A stretch of 6,346 bases of DNA, taken from contig CAJMLD010000093.1 of the NCBI GenBank assembly GCA_905214175.1, positions 1-6,346 of the forward strand, written 5' to 3'. The translations under genes and the position numbers were made by a program. The notes under the pieces are model-generated. The model was not told the origin of the DNA, ran no database searches, and was given only the letters and a program-made list of their open reading frames with translations. Below are positions 5,534 to 6,346 of this stretch, in pieces (within the stretch, counting starts at the first letter, position 1; the number at the start of each line of letters is the position of its first letter). Origin of the DNA: an uncultured bacterium (GTDB lineage: Bacteria; Actinomycetota; Coriobacteriia; Coriobacteriales; Atopobiaceae).

Positions 5534-6346
5534 ATGGATTCAAGGCTTGAACCACTGTTCACTCCGTGGAGCATCGGGAGATGCGAGATAAGGAACCGCA
5601 TCGTCATGACGTCCATGGGCGGTACCAACATCTTTGGGTGGATGGAGCGAAACCACTTCGACCGCGATGGTGCCCGCTTCCTCATGGAGCGCGCGCAGAA
5701 TAACGTGGGGTTGCTTCTCCCCGGCTGCCAGCCCGTCTACAACCCCATCGGCGGGCAGTGGCTCGACAAGAACCGCACCATGTACGAGGAGCTCAAGCCC
5801 TTCATGGAGCAGCTGCACGCCACGGGCGCAAAGATGTTCGTGCAGCTCACTGCTGGTTTTGGCCGCAGCTTCACCGTGTCAGACTCAATGGAGGAGCTCT
5901 ATACCAACCCGCTCCTGCGGGCGCTGTCGCGGCCGTTTCTAGACCTTGACAAGATCTGTGCAACGGCTTCGCCTTCGCCCAACCGCTGGTCAGACAAGGT
6001 GCCTTCCCGCGAGATGACCACAGGCGAGATAGACCGCCTGGTAGAGGCGTTTGCCACCTGCGCCAAGATGCTGCGCGACGCCGGCGTGGACGGCGTCGAG
6101 GTGCACGCCGTCCACGAGGGATACCTTCTCGACCAGTTCACGCTCCCCTACGTGAACCATCGCAGCGACATCTACGGCGGCTCGCGCGAGAACCGCTACC
6201 GCTTCCCGGTGCGCATCGTCCATGCCATTCACGACGCCGCAGGCGAGGACTTTCCCGTGTCCCTTCGCTACTCGGTGGTCAGCCGCCCCAAGGGCTTCAG
6301 TGAGGGGGCGCTGCCCGGCGAGGACGCCGTGGGGGGAGGTCGCACC
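5534..6346 (+). CDS. NADH:flavin oxidoreductase, Old Yellow Enzyme family (partial, 3' end beyond window)
   Basis: N-terminal 271 residues of an FMN-binding TIM-barrel ene-reductase; the frame is open to the last base, so the C-terminus lies outside. The family is shown by FTPWSIGRCEIRNRIVMTSMGG at the N-terminus (first barrel strand), FVQLTAGFGR at 102-111 (Q104 expected near FMN), and the segment HAVHEGYLLDQF (191-202), where H191 and H194 match the H-x-x-H pair that anchors the substrate carbonyl. YVNHRSDIYGGSRENRYRFP at 206-225 and SLRYS with R245 also match. The pattern is closest to the multi-domain branch containing 2,4-dienoyl-CoA reductase and bile-acid BaiCD/BaiH, where an Fe-S site and an FAD/NAD domain follow the barrel; whether they follow here cannot be seen. 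GAGAGG (5521-5526) precedes the ATG by seven bases. Only 41 bases separate it from the HAD gene, so co-transcription is plausible. Substrate unknown: unsaturated acids, enones, steroids or other electron acceptors are all possible. Confidence 0.9.
   Translation, partial: MDSRLEPLFTPWSIGRCEIRNRIVMTSMGGTNIFGWMERNHFDRDGARFLMERAQNNVGLLLPGCQPVYNPIGGQWLDKNRTMYEELKPFMEQLHATGAKMFVQLTAGFGRSFTVSDSMEELYTNPLLRALSRPFLDLDKICATASPSPNRWSDKVPSREMTTGEIDRLVEAFATCAKMLRDAGVDGVEVHAVHEGYLLDQFTLPYVNHRSDIYGGSRENRYRFPVRIVHAIHDAAGEDFPVSLRYSVVSRPKGFSEGALPGEDAVGGGRT

Noticed and set aside
1..6346. Mobile elements, CRISPR arrays, tRNA or rRNA genes
   Set aside because: I saw no spaced direct repeats, transposase-like protein, tRNA-type cloverleaf or rRNA segment; the genes are ordinary chromosomal metabolism.

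Overview
This is a G+C-rich, densely packed bacterial window with strong AGGAGG-type ribosome binding sites. It holds five complete genes and one that runs off the right edge. The protein repertoire resembles anaerobic, gut- or oral-type Actinobacteria of the class Coriobacteriia (Olsenella/Atopobium/Collinsella-like): a short ACT-type SerA with the PHLGAST-EENCAVMA block, a very acidic DUF1292 protein, and an Old Yellow Enzyme-type reductase. The placement is inferred from protein style only, since there is no rRNA or other marker here.

Layout: 1-153 is non-coding and holds a probable terminator for the first gene. A minus-strand M20 metallopeptidase of the carboxypeptidase S/PM20D1 type (154-1548) is divergent from a small, extremely acidic DUF1292 protein (1718-2056, plus). 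The DUF1292 gene converges on serA, and a 17-bp hairpin lies between them (2097-2134). The serine operon serC-serA is read on the minus strand (serC 3382-4470, serA 2161-3327), with 54 bp between the two genes. A 242-bp divergent region with inverted repeats and a folded serC leader separates serC from a plus-strand HAD phosphohydrolase (4713-5492). A 5'-complete NADH:flavin oxidoreductase (5534 to the window end) follows the HAD gene after 41 bp. The window cuts it off; its reading frame is open to the last base.

How the genes fit together: SerA oxidises 3-phosphoglycerate and SerC transaminates the product to phosphoserine. The third enzyme of the pathway, phosphoserine phosphatase (SerB), is not in the operon. 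The divergent HAD phosphatase is therefore a candidate for that step, but only on position and superfamily. SerA keeps the HxN serine-binding motif of its ACT domain, so feedback inhibition by serine is plausible.

This is mostly an ordinary metabolic region, and I see no mobile element, CRISPR array, tRNA/rRNA or obvious new system. The points most worth checking are a SerA that appears to lack the usual catalytic glutamate, the HAD gene as a possible SerB substitute, and a structured serC leader.
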